A DNA stretch of 64,000 nucleotides from Porodaedalea pini (lineage: Eukaryota; Basidiomycota; Agaricomycetes; Hymenochaetales; Hymenochaetaceae), in assembly GCA_002794775.1 (NCBI GenBank), contig NBAY01000025.1, positions 186,001-250,000 on the forward strand. The letters run 5' to 3'. Made by a program: the position numbers and the translations under genes. Position 1 is the first letter of the stretch, and each line of letters opens with the position of its first letter. Positions 45,120-58,530 of the stretch are shown piece after piece. The notes beneath the pieces are model-generated. The model was not told the DNA's origin and made no database searches. It saw nothing but the letters and a program-made list of their open reading frames with translations.

Positions 45120-48100
45120 TGGTGCTGCTGCCCCTGGCTCACTGTCAAATTGCCACTCCCCATGTTGACAAATGTGATGCAACAGGAGTCACCTTCAGTG
45201 GAGCTGGCCAGCCAATGGACATCTCCATGAATGAGACATGATGACAAGGAGTGTGCTGGCTCTGTGGTGGACAAGGACACTTCCAAGTGCAGTGCCCACA
45301 AGGCAAGCCAATTGTGCAGCATATGCTGCAGATGATGGAACCAGCAGAGCTTCATCTGATCGCCAATGAGCTAGGCACAATGAAGGAATTGGCATTCAAG
45401 GAAGTTGTAGACACTCAAAGGTCAATGGTGGAGGACTACATTGAGGAAGAAGGGAATGACAATGAGGTCATTGACTCACAGGATTTTGCGAGTGGTCAGG
45501 CATAACCACCAGGGCGACTGACCAGGAAGATTCAAGAGTTTCAAGTTTGGACCTGTTAAAATATACAGTGTTGATGGTTTTTCTGACTACAAAACTCTTA
45601 CCAGTGTAAATGAGGAAGACAGGTATGAGAAGTTGATCATGAGGGGAACTGGCAGACACCAGCTGGACCTCCTCCTGACTGTCAACCAGGGAGTAGCGGG
45701 TGAAGTGAGAGAGGTGGATGCACATGCCCTTGTGGACTCAGGATGCACAGGGTCATGTATCGATGCAGGGTTCATCGAACAGTATGGATTAGAGATGAAG
45801 TGCTACATTTGACCCCTCACAGTGCTCAATGCAGATGGCATGCACAACAAGGCCAGTTTAATCAAGGAGTATGTCAATGTCAAGCTAATGATTGGGCACC
45901 ACAAGGAGAGGATTGTACTTGCAGTAATGTCTTTAGCATTGTCAAACATCTTCTTGGGCTATGACTGGCTTTGACGTCACAATCTGGAGGTCAACTAGGT
46001 GACAGGTTCAATGGAATTCACCCACTGTCCTGAGGAATGCGCAATGAAGAAGGAAGTGGTGGAAGAAATGAGGAGGGTGCAAGAGGTGCAAATGGACAAG
46101 GTGTCCTGGCCCGCATATCTCAATGACTATGCCAACATCTTCTCGGAGAAGGGATTTGAGAAACCACCAGAACACCACCCCTGTGACCATGTTATCGATC
46201 TGAAGCTCAACTTCAAACCCAGCAACTGCAAGATCTACCCGCTCACACCAACTGAGCAACAGTCACTGAAAGACTTCCTCAATGAGAACTTGAAATCTGG
46301 CCATATCCGAAAGTCAATCTCACCAATGGCATCACCCTTCTTCTTCATCAAGAAGGCCAACAAGTCTCTTCATCCAATCCAGGACTACCAGAAGCTCAAT
46401 GAGGGTACAAAAAAAAAACAAGTATCCTCTCCCCCTCATCGACAAACTTGTTGACAAAGTCAAGAAGGCTAAGTACATCACCAAGTTTGACCTTCATTGG
46501 GGATACTACAACATCTGGTTATGCGAGGGTGATGAGTGGAAGGCAGCATTTTGAATGAACCTGGGTCTGTTCAAACCAACAGTTATGTTCTTCGGCCTTT
46601 GCAATGCACCAGTGACATTTCAGGCCTTTGTCAACCATATCTTTAAGGACCTGATCTATGCAAACTTGATCATTGTTTACCTTGATGACATCCTGATCCT
46701 TTCAGACACCCTTGAGGAGCACATTGAGATGACAAGGCATGCGCTATAGATCCTGTGAGAGAATGGCCTGTACCTGAAACCAGAGAAATGCGAGTTCAAC
46801 GTCAAGGTTGTGAAGTACCTCAGCCACATCATTGGTAATGGCAGAATCAAGGCTGACCTAGTGAAGTTGGAAGTGATAGCTAGCTGGCCTGTCCCTAGGA
46901 ACCTCAAAGAACTCCAGAAGTTCCTTGGCATGAGAAATTGGTTATGGCAGTTCATCAGGGACTACAGCAAGGTGGTCCAACTGCTGACATCGCTGACAGG
47001 CAAGAAGGACTGGGTATGGGAGACCAAACAGCAGGAAGTGTTTGAGGAACTGAAGTGTCATCTCAGTTCACCTCCAGTCCTAGCAATCACCAACAATGAG
47101 GGCCCTTTCTGTGTAGAAGCAGACTCATCAAACTTTGCACTCAGAGGTGTGTTGTTGCAAAAATAGGAGGGGAAGTGGAGGGTAATTGCCTACAGGTCAG
47201 AGGCGCTGCTACCAGTGGAACAAAACTACAAGATCTATGACAAAGAGATGCTTGCAATTGTTTCGGCACTCAAGGAGTGGTGACAATACCTCCTCGGTGC
47301 CTGGCACAAATTTGAAATCTGGTCTGACCATGCCAACCTCACGTACTTCAGGTCGGTGCAGAAGCTAAGCTATAGTCAAGCTCACTGGTCAACTGAGCTT
47401 AAAGAGTTTGACTTCCATCTTGAACATAAGCCAGGAAAGACAATGGGCAAGGTGGACCTGCTGTCATGTAAGGCAGGCTACAATGAGGGCAAGGATGACA
47501 ATGACGGCATCGTATTCATCAAAGAGAAGTGGTTGAATTGTGGAGTGGTGAGAACATTGCATGATGAGGTGTTGGAAAGAGTGGGTGAAGCATAGAGGGC
47601 ACAGAAGGAGTCAGAGAGGCCGACGGGTTTGACAAAAGTTGATGGGCTGTGGCGAATGAAGGGCAAGGTTTACGTACCATCAATAGTGAAGGAAGCAGTG
47701 TTGCGGGAGTGCCATGACTCAGTACTGGCAGGGCATCCAGGAGCATCAAAGATGGTGGAACTCATTTGTTGAGACTTCTGGTGGGTGTCTATGTTCTTGG
47801 ACGTAAGAGTGTATGTTTGAGGATGTGATCACTGCCAGCAAACAAAGGCCTTGAGGACATCAAGATTGAGACCACTCCATCCAAATGTGGTCCCTGAGGG
47901 TCCTTGGGAAATCGTAATGGTCGACCTCATCAGAGAACTCTCAGACTCAAAGGGACATAACACAATTTGCATCTTTGTAGATAGGTTCTTGAAACAGATG
48001 CATACAATTCTGATGACAACAAAACTATTGGTGGAAGGCATGGCGGAGCTATATTGGGATCACATCTTTCATCTACATGGCCTATCCAAAAAGATCATCC

Positions 48101-49497
48101 ATGACCAAGGCATGCAGTTCAATTTGTTGATGATGAAGGAGCTGTACAAGCTCCTGCATATTGAGGGCAACCTATTGATTGCATACCACCTACAGACGGA
48201 TGGTCAGATGGAACAAGTTAACCAAGAACTCGAACAGTACCTTTAGCTCTTCATTGATCATCGACAATCAGACTGGAAGGACTGGCTCCCACTTGCAAAG
48301 TTTGCGTACAACAACCATGAACACTCAGTGACGAAGATGTCCCCTTTCTATGTAAATACAGGACGTCATCCCTTGAGCTTTGACATGGTACAAACCCCCT
48401 CTGCCAACATGTCAGCAGAAGAATTCGCAAAGCATATCAAGGAAACTCATCAAGTCACAAAAGACAACCTGGTCAAGGCGGCTGATGACATGAAACACTA
48501 CCATGACTGGACAGCAGGGGTGTCAGTGGAGTACAAGGCTGGTGATAAGGTTTTCCTCGATGGGCAGAACATCAGTACAGACTCACCCACAAAGAAGCTC
48601 ACAGACAAGTGGTATGGACCCTTCAAGATTGTTGACAAAGTCGGAGCAAGCACATATAAGCTCAAGCTTCCAAAACAATGGAGAAAGGTCCACCCCATCT
48701 TCAATGAGACCTTGGTGAAACCAGCTGTAGAACCATCCTTCGAGAGTTAGAAACAACCATTGCCACTGCCACCTGAGATCGTCAACAATGAAGAAGAGTA
48801 TGAGGTTGAGGAGGTCATAGACTCATGTCTACACCAAGGAAAACTACAATACATCATCAAGTGGGTTGGGTACAATGAACTGACTTGGCAGCCTGAGACA
48901 GACTTCGGCAAGAACGCAAAGGAGGCGATCACTGAGTTCTATTGAAAACATCCCAGTGCCCCGCGAAAACTCGATATTCCTCAACAACACCTCCATCTGA
49001 TCTTCATCGACACCGAGCCCAACAACTACAACCATGGTTGGTCGGGACGCCCAACCTTGAAGGGGAGGTAATGTCAGAACTCAAATGTTCACCTTTATTT
49101 GATATTCTCCTTTTACCATTTTCCTTTCTTTTAATTGCTCCTTTTCATTATAATTAATTGTCCTTGCAATCACTTCCCACACTCCCTATCACCTGACCTT
49201 CATTTGTTCTATTCCAATCATTTATGTAATGTTAGATAATGTAGTCTCATGGTTGTTGCTATAAGAGGGACCAGGAATTGCATGAACTCCTTGTTCTGCT
49301 TTTCCTCTTACCTCTATGATGACCTAGGTGAGACCTGTCCCTTCTGTATTAGTGTACTTTGTATTAATCCTCTTACCTCTGCAATGACCTAGCCTGAGTA
49401 CAGCATGTCCCGAGTCCCTGCTCGAGTATAGCCCATCCTAGATGACAGTCAGCCAAGGCCTGCCCAGTTCGAGTGTCTCCCAAACTCCCACCTAACA
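45119..49497 (+). mobile_element. Chromovirus copy 2, 5'-truncated and decayed
   Basis: Aligns with the intact element from the end of gag (position equivalent to about 29090) to the 3' LTR end. The zinc knuckle CWLCGGQGHFQVQC is readable at 45258. pol carries many stops, such as TGA at 46552 replacing the Arg of AAFRTN. Most differences from the intact copy are CG to TG or CA. The 3' LTR is at 49072-49497. Confidence 0.95.
49072..49497 (+). repeat. 3' LTR of chromovirus copy 2
   Basis: Starts TGTCAGAACTC after the tract AAGGGGAGGTAA and ends CCACCTAACA; 426 bp. Retains GTTCTGCTTTT at 49293. Confidence 0.9.
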
Positions 49498-49708
49498 CCC
49501 AGTGACACTGGCACAAAAAAAAATGATCAATCAAATGAACAGATGCCTTGTGCGGGCTCTTCAAATGATAATGAACACTATTTCCTTAAAAATACACACA
49601 TATGTGCTTTGGGACTGTGCTTTTCTCATGTGTATATAAAGCAAGACATGGCGCGCTCCAGGTGCTCCATACATATATAAAGACATAGGGAGACAGGACT
49701 ATATAAAT

Positions 49709-51804
49709 TTAATTACATCCAACTTTTCGTGCATGTTTTGTGCTTTGCTTCATGTCACTTTCAGCTGAGCAGACACATTTCCCAGTAAGTGGTCTAGTCA
49801 ATGTAGTGGCTTCATTGTCTTTGGGATCAGATGAAGGGACCAGGATTCTTGGCTCAAGCTTCAAAGATGCAGACCATTTAGCTACAGACAAGGTTTTGCA
49901 TGCAATCCTCTGAAGAGTAGGACTGGAAGCTTTGTTAGGCATTCCGTTGTCAGAATCAGAGGTGATATCAATGACTGGGGTCAAACAAGTAGAAGACACT
50001 GATTGTGCAGGGGGCTTATACCTAAATGCTTCAAGGACCTCACAGCCAAAGGTTGCTGGCAAAACCGGCGAGGAGCTAGAATGGCTTTCAGGTGATGAGC
50101 TGGAAGATGTTGCTGGCAGGCCATGCAAGGATGCATTATGGGGTTAGAGCTTTGGTTGCTTCAGTGGGGTCATGGCTGAGGCACCCAAAGCAGAAAGAAA
50201 AGTTTCAGTCTTGATAGGTGGTGCCTTACGTGAAGACACCACAGGTGACAAAATTAACATGTCATGCATCTTGGTAGATTCAGGAGACAAGTGTGGATTT
50301 GGAATAGTCGAGTCCACTGGGGGAAGGACCTCACACTTGATAGGTGACTTCTTTGATGAAGCATGCAAAGAAGAAAGCAAAAAGTGCTCCACTCCTACGT
50401 CACTTGCTCCTCTGTTTCAAGTGTGCTGCATCTCCTGTATGTGTTGCATCGCTGTTGGGCTGTGGGTTTTAAAGCCAGTTGGAAGCAAAGACTTCCAATT
50501 AGCTTGGTTATGGATGCAAACTGAGGCCCCCAGCAAAGCAGGTGGATTCAACTCTTGACACTCCCAAATGGCAGCTGCCCTCTCTGCATCACTGAGTTGA
50601 ATGTTCTCCAATGGCAGTTGCTTGGAGTAGTTTTCCTTACACTGTTTCATAATCATTACAAAATGTTGTAATATACACAATATGAATGCTAACGACATAC
50701 TACAAACAGTAGTTTTCCATAAGAAGATATCACCTTTCCCTCTCCTAATCCCAGCTGAATTTTTTGGTCACCCCTACAACCTGGAATGGTACATTTCTCA
50801 GACATCTTAAGAAACACTTCTTTGCAGTCACCTGGCAAAGGCAGATAAGCCAAAAGTATCTCGAGTTTCTGCTCATCAAATCCTGCAGGTGGTCTCCTTA
50901 TAATCTGATAGTAGTGCATATTGAGAAAGTCAGCAGGGAGATTCATGAAATTATTGCAAAAGGACGTACATTTTAAATACTCACAAGACAAGGCCAACAA
51001 TGCTTTGGCCCCTTAGACCAGAGGTAATCCTTTCCAAAGGCCTGATTAGCTTTTGTTTTGCAGTATAAGACCAATCACAAGGAATAACTCACCGAATACA
51101 AAGCCAAGATGAAAACTGCTTAGACAAGGACCTAAAGGCCAGTAAAATCTTGATAATCTCCATTCTATGTCTTGTGAATAATATAGGTGGTTAGTACATA
51201 TAACCAAAGACTGTTATTGTCTCATTCACATGATCACACCTCCCAACTCAATTACAGAGCATATATAATTTAGGTAATAACAATAAGTTTAGGGGTATAT
51301 CAATAAAAATTGCTACAAATCTGGAGAACATTTTAGCAATTCACATAGAGGTTAACTGAAGACTTGCACACCAACTCTGCAATGGCTTGACCAGTGTCAA
51401 ATTGCTTGCAAACTCATCCCAAAACCAAAATGTGTCACCCAGAACTGAGACCATTACCTTCTTCAGACCACCTCTCACATGTGGCAATGCAATGACTCAA
51501 AGTAATCTGCCAACATCACTCTGCATGAAGTCTCTGATCTGTATAACAAGCTCGCCTTTTTTGTGGGTTGGCGAGCCTCCAGGTCAGAGACAGTAACAAG
51601 GGACGCAGAGATTCTGTGCCCAGTATTGACATTAATATTCATGGCACAACACTCGTGAGAAGCGGAGCAGTTGATGTGGTCACTGAATGGGTCGTTGATG
51701 ATGAGGACTCCACATCTGTCTTTTGAGGAGACCTTGATGTGGATTTTGTACTGATGAGTTATCACCTGAACAGCAGGCAACAATATCCACATTCCAGACC
51801 CCAA
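49709..51804 (-). other. Unassigned coding-like stretches, possibly the 3' part of the KOW gene
   Basis: Minus-strand open stretches at 51804-51475 (ISASLVTVSDLEARQPTKKA), 51000-50689 and 50128-49709 (Ser/Pro/Thr-rich) have coding-like composition and the same direction as the KOW pseudogene. No domain recognised. Confidence 0.3.
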
Positions 51805-52094
51805 AAAGTCTAAATCATTTAAGTATCTGCATAAACTAGAAAGGATAGAAACTCACCAGATATGGGTGGTGCAGGATTGTTAAATGTCTCATTGAAAGTC
51901 AGTCTCCACTCTTCAGAATTGGCAGGTGGCGGTGGCAGTGGTGGCAGAGTCAAGTCATGCAAAGGAGTACCAAAAGGCTTGAGGTTTTTGAATTTCTCAA
52001 GGTACTCCAGTTTCTCTTCTGCAGATAAGTGGCAGCAGTTGTTCAGCCATTCTACATGGTCACTATAATAACATGGTGAGTCCGTGACACTGTT

Positions 52095-54140
52095 TTATAA
52101 CACAAATATGTACACTGAGATAAGATTCTTCAGCAAGAAGATCTTGACCATATTATTGTGGCCATATGAGACCTCCACAGTTCTCTTCGTCTTGTCGACG
52201 CTCTGCACATAACTGCAAAAACCCTTCACGAACCTTGCTTTCCCATCCACACTGCAAATGAATATGTTCACTCCAAGGAAAGTGTTCCTCTTCTCCTTTT
52301 TGTATGCATAAACATCTTGGAGTTTGCGATTTACATTCGCATTGTTGTCACATTCCATGATGGCACATATAGGCAACTCCATCTGAACAGAGTAAATCAC
52401 AGTGGTAAATAAATTTGAATTGCACTATGCACCACTTTTCTCAGGTGATTGAAGATGCATATGCACACCATGTCCACTTGTGCCACAAGAATGAAGCCTC
52501 TCTTTCCCTTATGCGGCCCTTCCAGAACTATAATGCTAACTCTGAAGGAAACATTAGGGCATCTGGCTTTGTGGATAATAGAACTATTGGCTTGATCAAG
52601 TTCAACCCAGCTCACTCAAATAGACAGCTGTATTTAATTTGAAATGTAATTGAAAGTGTTAGTATAAATGAAATAAAAGACACATTTAATAAACTTCATG
52701 TACAAAATCCTCCTGTTCATTGAGATGTACAGAAATCATTTTTTTTGATTGCTGTTATGATGCCCATGGATCCTTTGTGAGGGCTGGCTTTCACAACAAC
52801 ATTGTCTCCAAGATTTAGGAGTCAATGAACAGCACTTTGGGATATGGTAATATTTTGCAACAAAGGCTCTAATCCCTGAAGCTTGTGAACCTTGGGACAA
52901 GATATTAAGTGCTGCAGGCCAATATCATCAATCTTGTTGTCTGCCAGTCCAACTAGAACATTATCTATGCAACAGACTTGACCTAGTTCAACTGTTTTTT
53001 TATCAACCATCATGACCATTCCAGCCATCTTCTGGTAAGATCTTGAAACTACGACTATCAAGTCTCCACAGTGAGTATAGTATTCTATATCATCAAGCAC
53101 ACCCTAATCCATGTGAGAAAAAAGAAAAACATCATCAAGAGAGGGGGAAGCTGGTTGAACAGAATGAAGCCCAGCAACTGTAAGTATGCGCAAATGGTCA
53201 GTATAGTCATGCTTGCAAAATTTGAAAGTATTGCTCAAAAGCCAGTGAAGCTCTTCTGTTGGAAAGTCATTGGCCAACAGCTTCGGAGTTGCAAGCATTC
53301 ACTCCACACATTTTGACTGAGTGTAGCTCTTTGTCGATATACATGGAACAACTACTAACTTCAAAGTGTCACCGTCCAACACCTCTCACACTATGGTGAT
53401 GTCTCCACAATATGTCCCTCAATGCACAAAAACCCAGTCTCTGACCTTTGTTTTTGCAGCATATAGTCCGTTCTGACAGTTGAAAACTGAATTGATCTTG
53501 TCACGCAGACTGAGCGTGGTGGGAGAATGATGCCTCAAGCAAAATAGGATTGCCACACAGTTGACGTGTTTGGAGTCCATACGTATATCTGGCCAGGGAG
53601 AATATCGACTGAGAATGCTAAACAAATCCATGGAAGCTAGTCCTGCACAACCAAAGTGCAAGACTTTTCTTTGCCAGGCTTGGAACACCATTTAGATAGA
53701 TTTGCAATACTTAAAACCAATACACTCACTGTAATGCAGATCATCACCAGCTCATACTCAGAATCATCCACAGCAGCCTTAGTGGGGAAATGACCACATT
53801 GCACAAAGGTCTGAACAACAGGATGAGACCTGTTGTCAGTGTCATATGGGGCTGGTCCAGTGCGTGAGTGCTTCCTGTACCTCTCTGTGATGTGCTTGAG
53901 ATCATCGTTGTCATCAGAGTCCAACAAATCAAGCATAATTTGGGAGGAGGAGGCATAAGTTTCAGTCAGTCGAGCCTCATCATCAATAAAAGTTTGTACT
54001 GTCTGAAGACACTTCAGTAATAAAAAAAATAGAACAGAAACCATAGACATACCTTTGTCATCATCAACAAATGTATCCTCCTCATTGTCATCAAATACCT
54101 GCACTTCTGTGTCAAAATACTTCTGCACCTCTGCATGCAT
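52095..54140 (-). pseudogene. KOW/Spt5-like gene, decayed
   Basis: The start MHAEVQKYFDTEVQVFDDNEEDTFVDDD (54140) is an acidic N-terminus; after an intron FIDDEARLTETYASSSQIMLDLLDSDDNDDLKHITERYRK follows. Next come an NGN-like remnant (53640-53500), VRDWVFVH-stop-GTYCGDITIV (53425; a DWVRVK-GxYKGD-type KOW with a stop), GDLIVVVSRSYQKMAGMVMMVDKKTVEL (about 53080, second KOW-like), and VLEGPHKGKRGFILVAQV (52530, third). This layout matches the multicopy Spt5-like KOW family of mushroom genomes. Spt5 is a transcription elongation factor; these copies are usually transposon-associated. Several in-frame stops indicate a pseudogene. Confidence 0.55.
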
Positions 54141-54698
54141 ATCACTGGTAACCTGTCTCTATCATTAAGTCTTTTTTGTGCATTTTAACTCATTAATATG
54201 AGATTCACCTGAGCCATCTCATTTTTGCACTTCACTTAATCCCTTTGACCATAAATTAGTTTAAATAGGATACAAAATTGTATACTACATATCTAACTAG
54301 TACAAGAGAATATAGAACAGTGAATACTGAGAACACCTTACAATCAGGATGGGAAGAAAACCAGACATATGATCTGCTTGCTTGATGACCACAATGAAAT
54401 TCGAATTGATGAATCTCTTGTGGATTCTGAGCTCGACAAGACAAAACTGCAACGCAAGAATATGCTCATTGAAAAAATAAATGATGACAAAATTACACTT
54501 ACCGTTGGTTGGTGGGTTGTGGCAGTATCAGCATGAAGCAAGTGATCTGGATGCAAAATGAAGATGAGTCAGTAGATACAATGACACAGAGCAGAAGAGC
54601 ATACTCACATGACAACTGGGCCCTGCAAGTTCAAGCAATGGTGTATGGAAGACAATAGTTGGCCATGGAATGATGGGGACAATAGACAATTGAGCATC

Positions 54699-54987
54699 AG
54701 CAAGTGGCCATGGCAGTGGTGATAGTGGAAGGGCTGAAAGGCAAAACCTGGTGTTCACCGAGTGCTTTTGTTCATGTTAACTGTGGGAAATGCTTGCCTT
54801 CTGGAAGTACTTCACATAAGCAAACAGAAGCTGATCTGCTGTTAAGCTTATGTTAACCTTTTGTATGCTTCAGGTGGCAGGACTTTCCTACAATTGATGC
54901 AAACAAAAGCACTTGGCAAACACCAGGTTTCACCTTTCAGCTCTTCCACCATCACCACTGCCATGGCCACTTGCTGACATGGCCACT
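54699..54987. repeat. Large imperfect inverted duplication (fold-back)
   Basis: The left arm (about 54699-54822) contains AGCAAGTGGCCATGGCAG, GCTGAAAGG, AAACCTGGTGTT and GTGCTTTTGTT; the right arm (about 54844-54987) contains their reverse complements in reverse order. The centre is near 54830. The right arm read on the minus strand is partly coding-like (CINCRKVLPPEAYK), and the left arm encodes a decayed version on the plus strand. Confidence 0.8.
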
Positions 54988-55329
54988 TGCCAACATGACC
55001 TTGTTTGGCCACCCTCCCAAGACCGTTAGCAGTGTGGCCTCGAGCTAACCAACATTCTTCCACTATCTTTTGTTCTTGATGGCTGTAGTATTCATGGTGA
55101 GCATTGAGAGGTGGAGGTACGGTCTACTGGCAGACTCGGACCTGGTTGAGTTCGGCCACTGGGGGTTCACTCTAGTGTGTCTGGTGGAGGGGATAGTGTC
55201 AGGAAGTGTGGGGAAGTGTAGGGAAATACTCGGGGCTAGGTGTCAACTCGAGGACGTGAGTACAAAGGATGACCAGCAAAACGTGCCTAAATGCAGTTGG
55301 AAAACAAAGAGTGACTACAATCTTGACAA

Positions 55330-55900
55330 CCCGGGCCCGGAAACTCGCCAGTGAAGACAGGAATCGATACTATTTGTCGAGACGATTCCGAATCTGAAAA
55401 GACCTTGAGACGCGATGCAGAATTGACGGAGATATGGCAGTTGCACTGGTTGCAGCTGGCGGAACACATGGAACTCCCGGAACTGAAAAGCTATTTTTGT
55501 AGCTCTACGACGCGGGCTCGGAATCGTGAAAAACAAGACAGTGTTCGAAAGCGAGTTTAGACGAGATTACGAATCTGAAGAGAGCTCGAGAATCGGTTAA
55601 GAACTGAGGGAGATATAGCAAAAGCAAGATTTGGCCGAAAATGGGACTCGAGATGGAACAGACAGAATGGACAGAACGGCACTGAACGGTGACGGAGATG
55701 AGAACTAAAGACTGGGACTGACTCAGGGGAACTAAACTTGTATTTTTAAGACATTTACATGAGTGTTTAAATAACCAACAGAGGGTTGAGCCTCTGAGTG
55801 GTGTACAAAGGACACAAAGACAGACCGGAGGCTCTAGCCAAACAAAACCAAACAGCTGGAACTCGGAGCCGGAACTTGAGAACATGAGTAATTAAGCTTT
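55330..55900. other. CpG-retaining block without genes
   Basis: In a CpG-poor neighbourhood this block keeps many CG dinucleotides and repeated purine-rich words such as GGAACTC, GAATCTGAA and GAGACG. No long coding frame is convincing. It may be part of an LTR or a recent insertion. Confidence 0.35.
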
Positions 55901-56214
55901 GGGAGGCTCGGAACAATACCAGATGTGACCCAAAATGGACTTTGGTGGCTCACTGGTGCAGAACCAAGCTGTATGCGTTGAGTTAATCCAGCCAAACACT
56001 GAAACTGTCCTGAAATGCGTCAGGGATACTTGTAAGACTGTCCTGAGTTGAGTCGAACCTAATAGAGCCAATTCTGAGGCTAGCAGCATTGGGATCTCCA
56101 CAGCATTATTATTTACTTCTCCATTCTGACTGACAATGAGCAGCACTATGCATTCTCTGGCTGCATTTTTTTTTACTTACTTTTATGAAATGTAGTAGTA
56201 TATTAGGTCTTGTA

Positions 56215-56440
56215 AATTCATTATGAATCTGGGCAAGTCTGGAATGTACCTGTCTGGGAGGTCATCTCTGGTCTTTTTGAAGGGCACACAGACTCTATTG
56301 TCTGCTTTGCCTTCATGCCCGACATGACATGCATCAACTCAGGCTCCCATGACAAGACAATAAGGGTCAGGTGTGGTGAGAGGAGGCTGGCACCAGACCT
56401 TTCATAGGACATACAGATGTCACCAGATGAAACAGGCATT
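56215..56440 (+). pseudogene. WD40-repeat protein fragment
   Basis: The plus frame reads LFEGHTDSIVCFAFMPDMTCINSGSHDKTIRVR, a clear WD40 blade (consensus GH-x-D-S-V...F-x-P-D-G...SGSHDKTIR-V-W), preceded by VWNVPVWEVISG. It is followed by a frame break and an in-frame TAG. NACHT-WD40 proteins are abundant in mushrooms, but one blade cannot show which protein it came from. Confidence 0.6.
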
Positions 56441-56659
56441 GTCTGGAGATTGAAAAAAGAAAGCAACATTATTCTATATGATTTGTGTAGTACAGAGGGA
56501 ATGCATTGCAGTTGTAGCGTGCTCTTGTGTATAGTAACAAAAGCAGTGTTGACAGTCATGAAATATGACAATGGTGTGTTATGTCTTACAGTTTGGGAGC
56601 CATGTTCTGATCAGGGTTGCATTTCTTGCTCAGAGTGTGATATGGGCTGCAGCGCTCTA

Positions 56660-57176
56660 TGAAATGTGCATATTGAGTGTTATGACCCCTCCAAGATTAC
56701 ATGGCACAAATGCAGACCTAAAATTACAAGGCTGAGTTGCACAGGTCAGAGGTTCACTATGGATCCAGCAGCAACTCTAGTGGTGATTGCAGCAGTGACA
56801 AGCTCAGTGATGACTCCAGTAGTTGTTATTTCTCCAGCGACAACTATCACACCAAAGAACCCAAAGGCAAGTCTTTTGTCAACATAGACAAAAGAGGGAC
56901 CAGTCATCTTGTAAGTAGTTTAAATCAGTTGTATTTCAACAATGTTTGACTGTCTTCATTTTTAGTCTTCTCCATTTCCGTATGCCTCTACAAAGTTCAA
57001 CATAGTGAAGGAGGAGGATGTCTACTTTATGGTGCGTGTACTACTGTTCTTTTTTATACTAATATGATGCAACCATTAGCCTCAATCTGCTGAAGCTTTC
57101 CTAGATGAGTTCAAGCCATTCCATGAGAAAATTCAGGCAGCGATCATTGACTTCAAGTACGATCCCATGGTCCTGA
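56660..57176 (+). pseudogene. Unrecognised exons cut by chromovirus copy 3
   Basis: Coding-like blocks FPYASTKFNIVKEEDVYFM (56972-57030) and, after a short intron, AEAFLDEFKPFHEKIQAAIIDFKYDPMVLM run up to 57176, where the LTR begins. Upstream sequence is Thr/Ser-rich. The family is not recognised. Confidence 0.35.
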
Positions 57177-57536
57177 TGTTAGGTGGGAGTTTGGGTGGCA
57201 CTCGAACTGGGCAGGCCTTGGCTAACTGTCATCTGGGATGTGCTATACTCAAGTGGGGACTTGGGACATGCTATACTCAGGCTAGGTCATTGTGGAGGTA
57301 AGAGGAAAAGCAGAACAAGGAGTTCATGTGATTCCTGGTCTCTCTTATAGCAATGACTGTGAGACTATATTATCTAAGATTACATAAAAGATTGGAATGG
57401 AACAAATGAAGGTCAGGTGATAGGGAGTGTGGGAAATGATTGGAAAGATAATTAATTATAATGAGAAGGAACAATTAAAAGAAAGGAAAGTGGTAAAAGG
57501 GAAATGAAAGAAAAGGTGAAAGCTCGAGTCCTAACA
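57177..57536 (-). repeat. 3' LTR of chromovirus copy 3
   Basis: Plus-strand borders TGTTAGGTGGG and GAGTCCTAACA; 360 bp. Keeps the self-primer 11-mer at 57306-57316 (minus). Confidence 0.9.
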
Positions 57537-58530
57537 TTACCCTCCTTCAAGGTTGGGTGTCCTGACCAACCATGGTCGTGGTTGTCTGGCTCAGTGTCAC
57601 CAAAGATTGGGCAGAGGCATTGATGAGGGATGTTGAGTTTTCAAGGGGCACCGGGATGTTTTCAATAGAATTCAGTGATCATCTCCTTTGTGTTCTTACC
57701 GAAGTCCGTTTGTGGCTGCCAGGTTGGTTTGTTGTATCCGACCCACTTGACAAGGTACTGTAGTTTCCCCTGGTGCAGATGTGAGTCTAGGATCTCCTCG
57801 ACCTCATATTCCTCCTCATTGTCGACAATGTCGGGTGGTGGTGGTGGCGGTTGCTTTTGGCTTTCAAAAGACAGTTCAACAGCAGGTTTCAGCAAGGCTT
57901 TGTTGAAGACAGGGTGGACCTTTTTCCATCGCTTGGGGAGCTTGAGCTTGTATGCACTCACTCTGACCTTGTTGACAATTTCAAATGGGCCATGCCACTT
58001 GTCAGCTAGCTTCTTTGTCAGAGAGTCCATACTGATGTTCTGTCCATCAAGGAAGACCTTGTCTCCTGCCTTGTACTCCAGTGACACTCCTGCAGTCTGG
58101 TCATGGTAGCGCTTCATGTCCTCAGCTGCCTTGACCAGGTTGTCCTTTGCTACATGATGAGTCTCCTTGATGCACTTTGCAAATTCTTCCGCTGACATGT
58201 TAGCAGAAGTAGTTTGTACAGTGTTGAAGCTCATTGGGTGACGTCCTGTATTCACATAGAAGGGGGACATCTTTGTTGCTGAGTGTTTGTGGTTGTTGTA
58301 TGCAAACTCTGCAAGCAGGAGCCAGTCCTTCCAGTCTGATTGCCGATGGTCAACGAAGAGCCAAAGGTACTGTTTGAGCTCTTGATTGACACATTCCATT
58401 TGGCCATCCATCTGTGGGTGGTACACTGTTGACAGGTTGCCTTCAATGTGTAGGAGTTTGTACAGCTCCTTCATTATCGATGCGTCAAACTGTGTACCTC
58501 AGTCATGGATAATTTTCTTAGGCAGACCAT
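57177..58530 (-). mobile_element. Chromovirus copy 3, truncated and decayed
   Basis: In the minus direction it retains the end of the integrase (from the HD-x-G motif, with TGA at 58501-58499), the chromodomain (EEYEVEEILDSHLHQGKLQYLVKWVGYN) and the 3' LTR. The 270-codon frame 58474-57662 is still open. It is truncated at its 5' end, next to AT-rich block 2. Strong CpG depletion. Confidence 0.95.
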
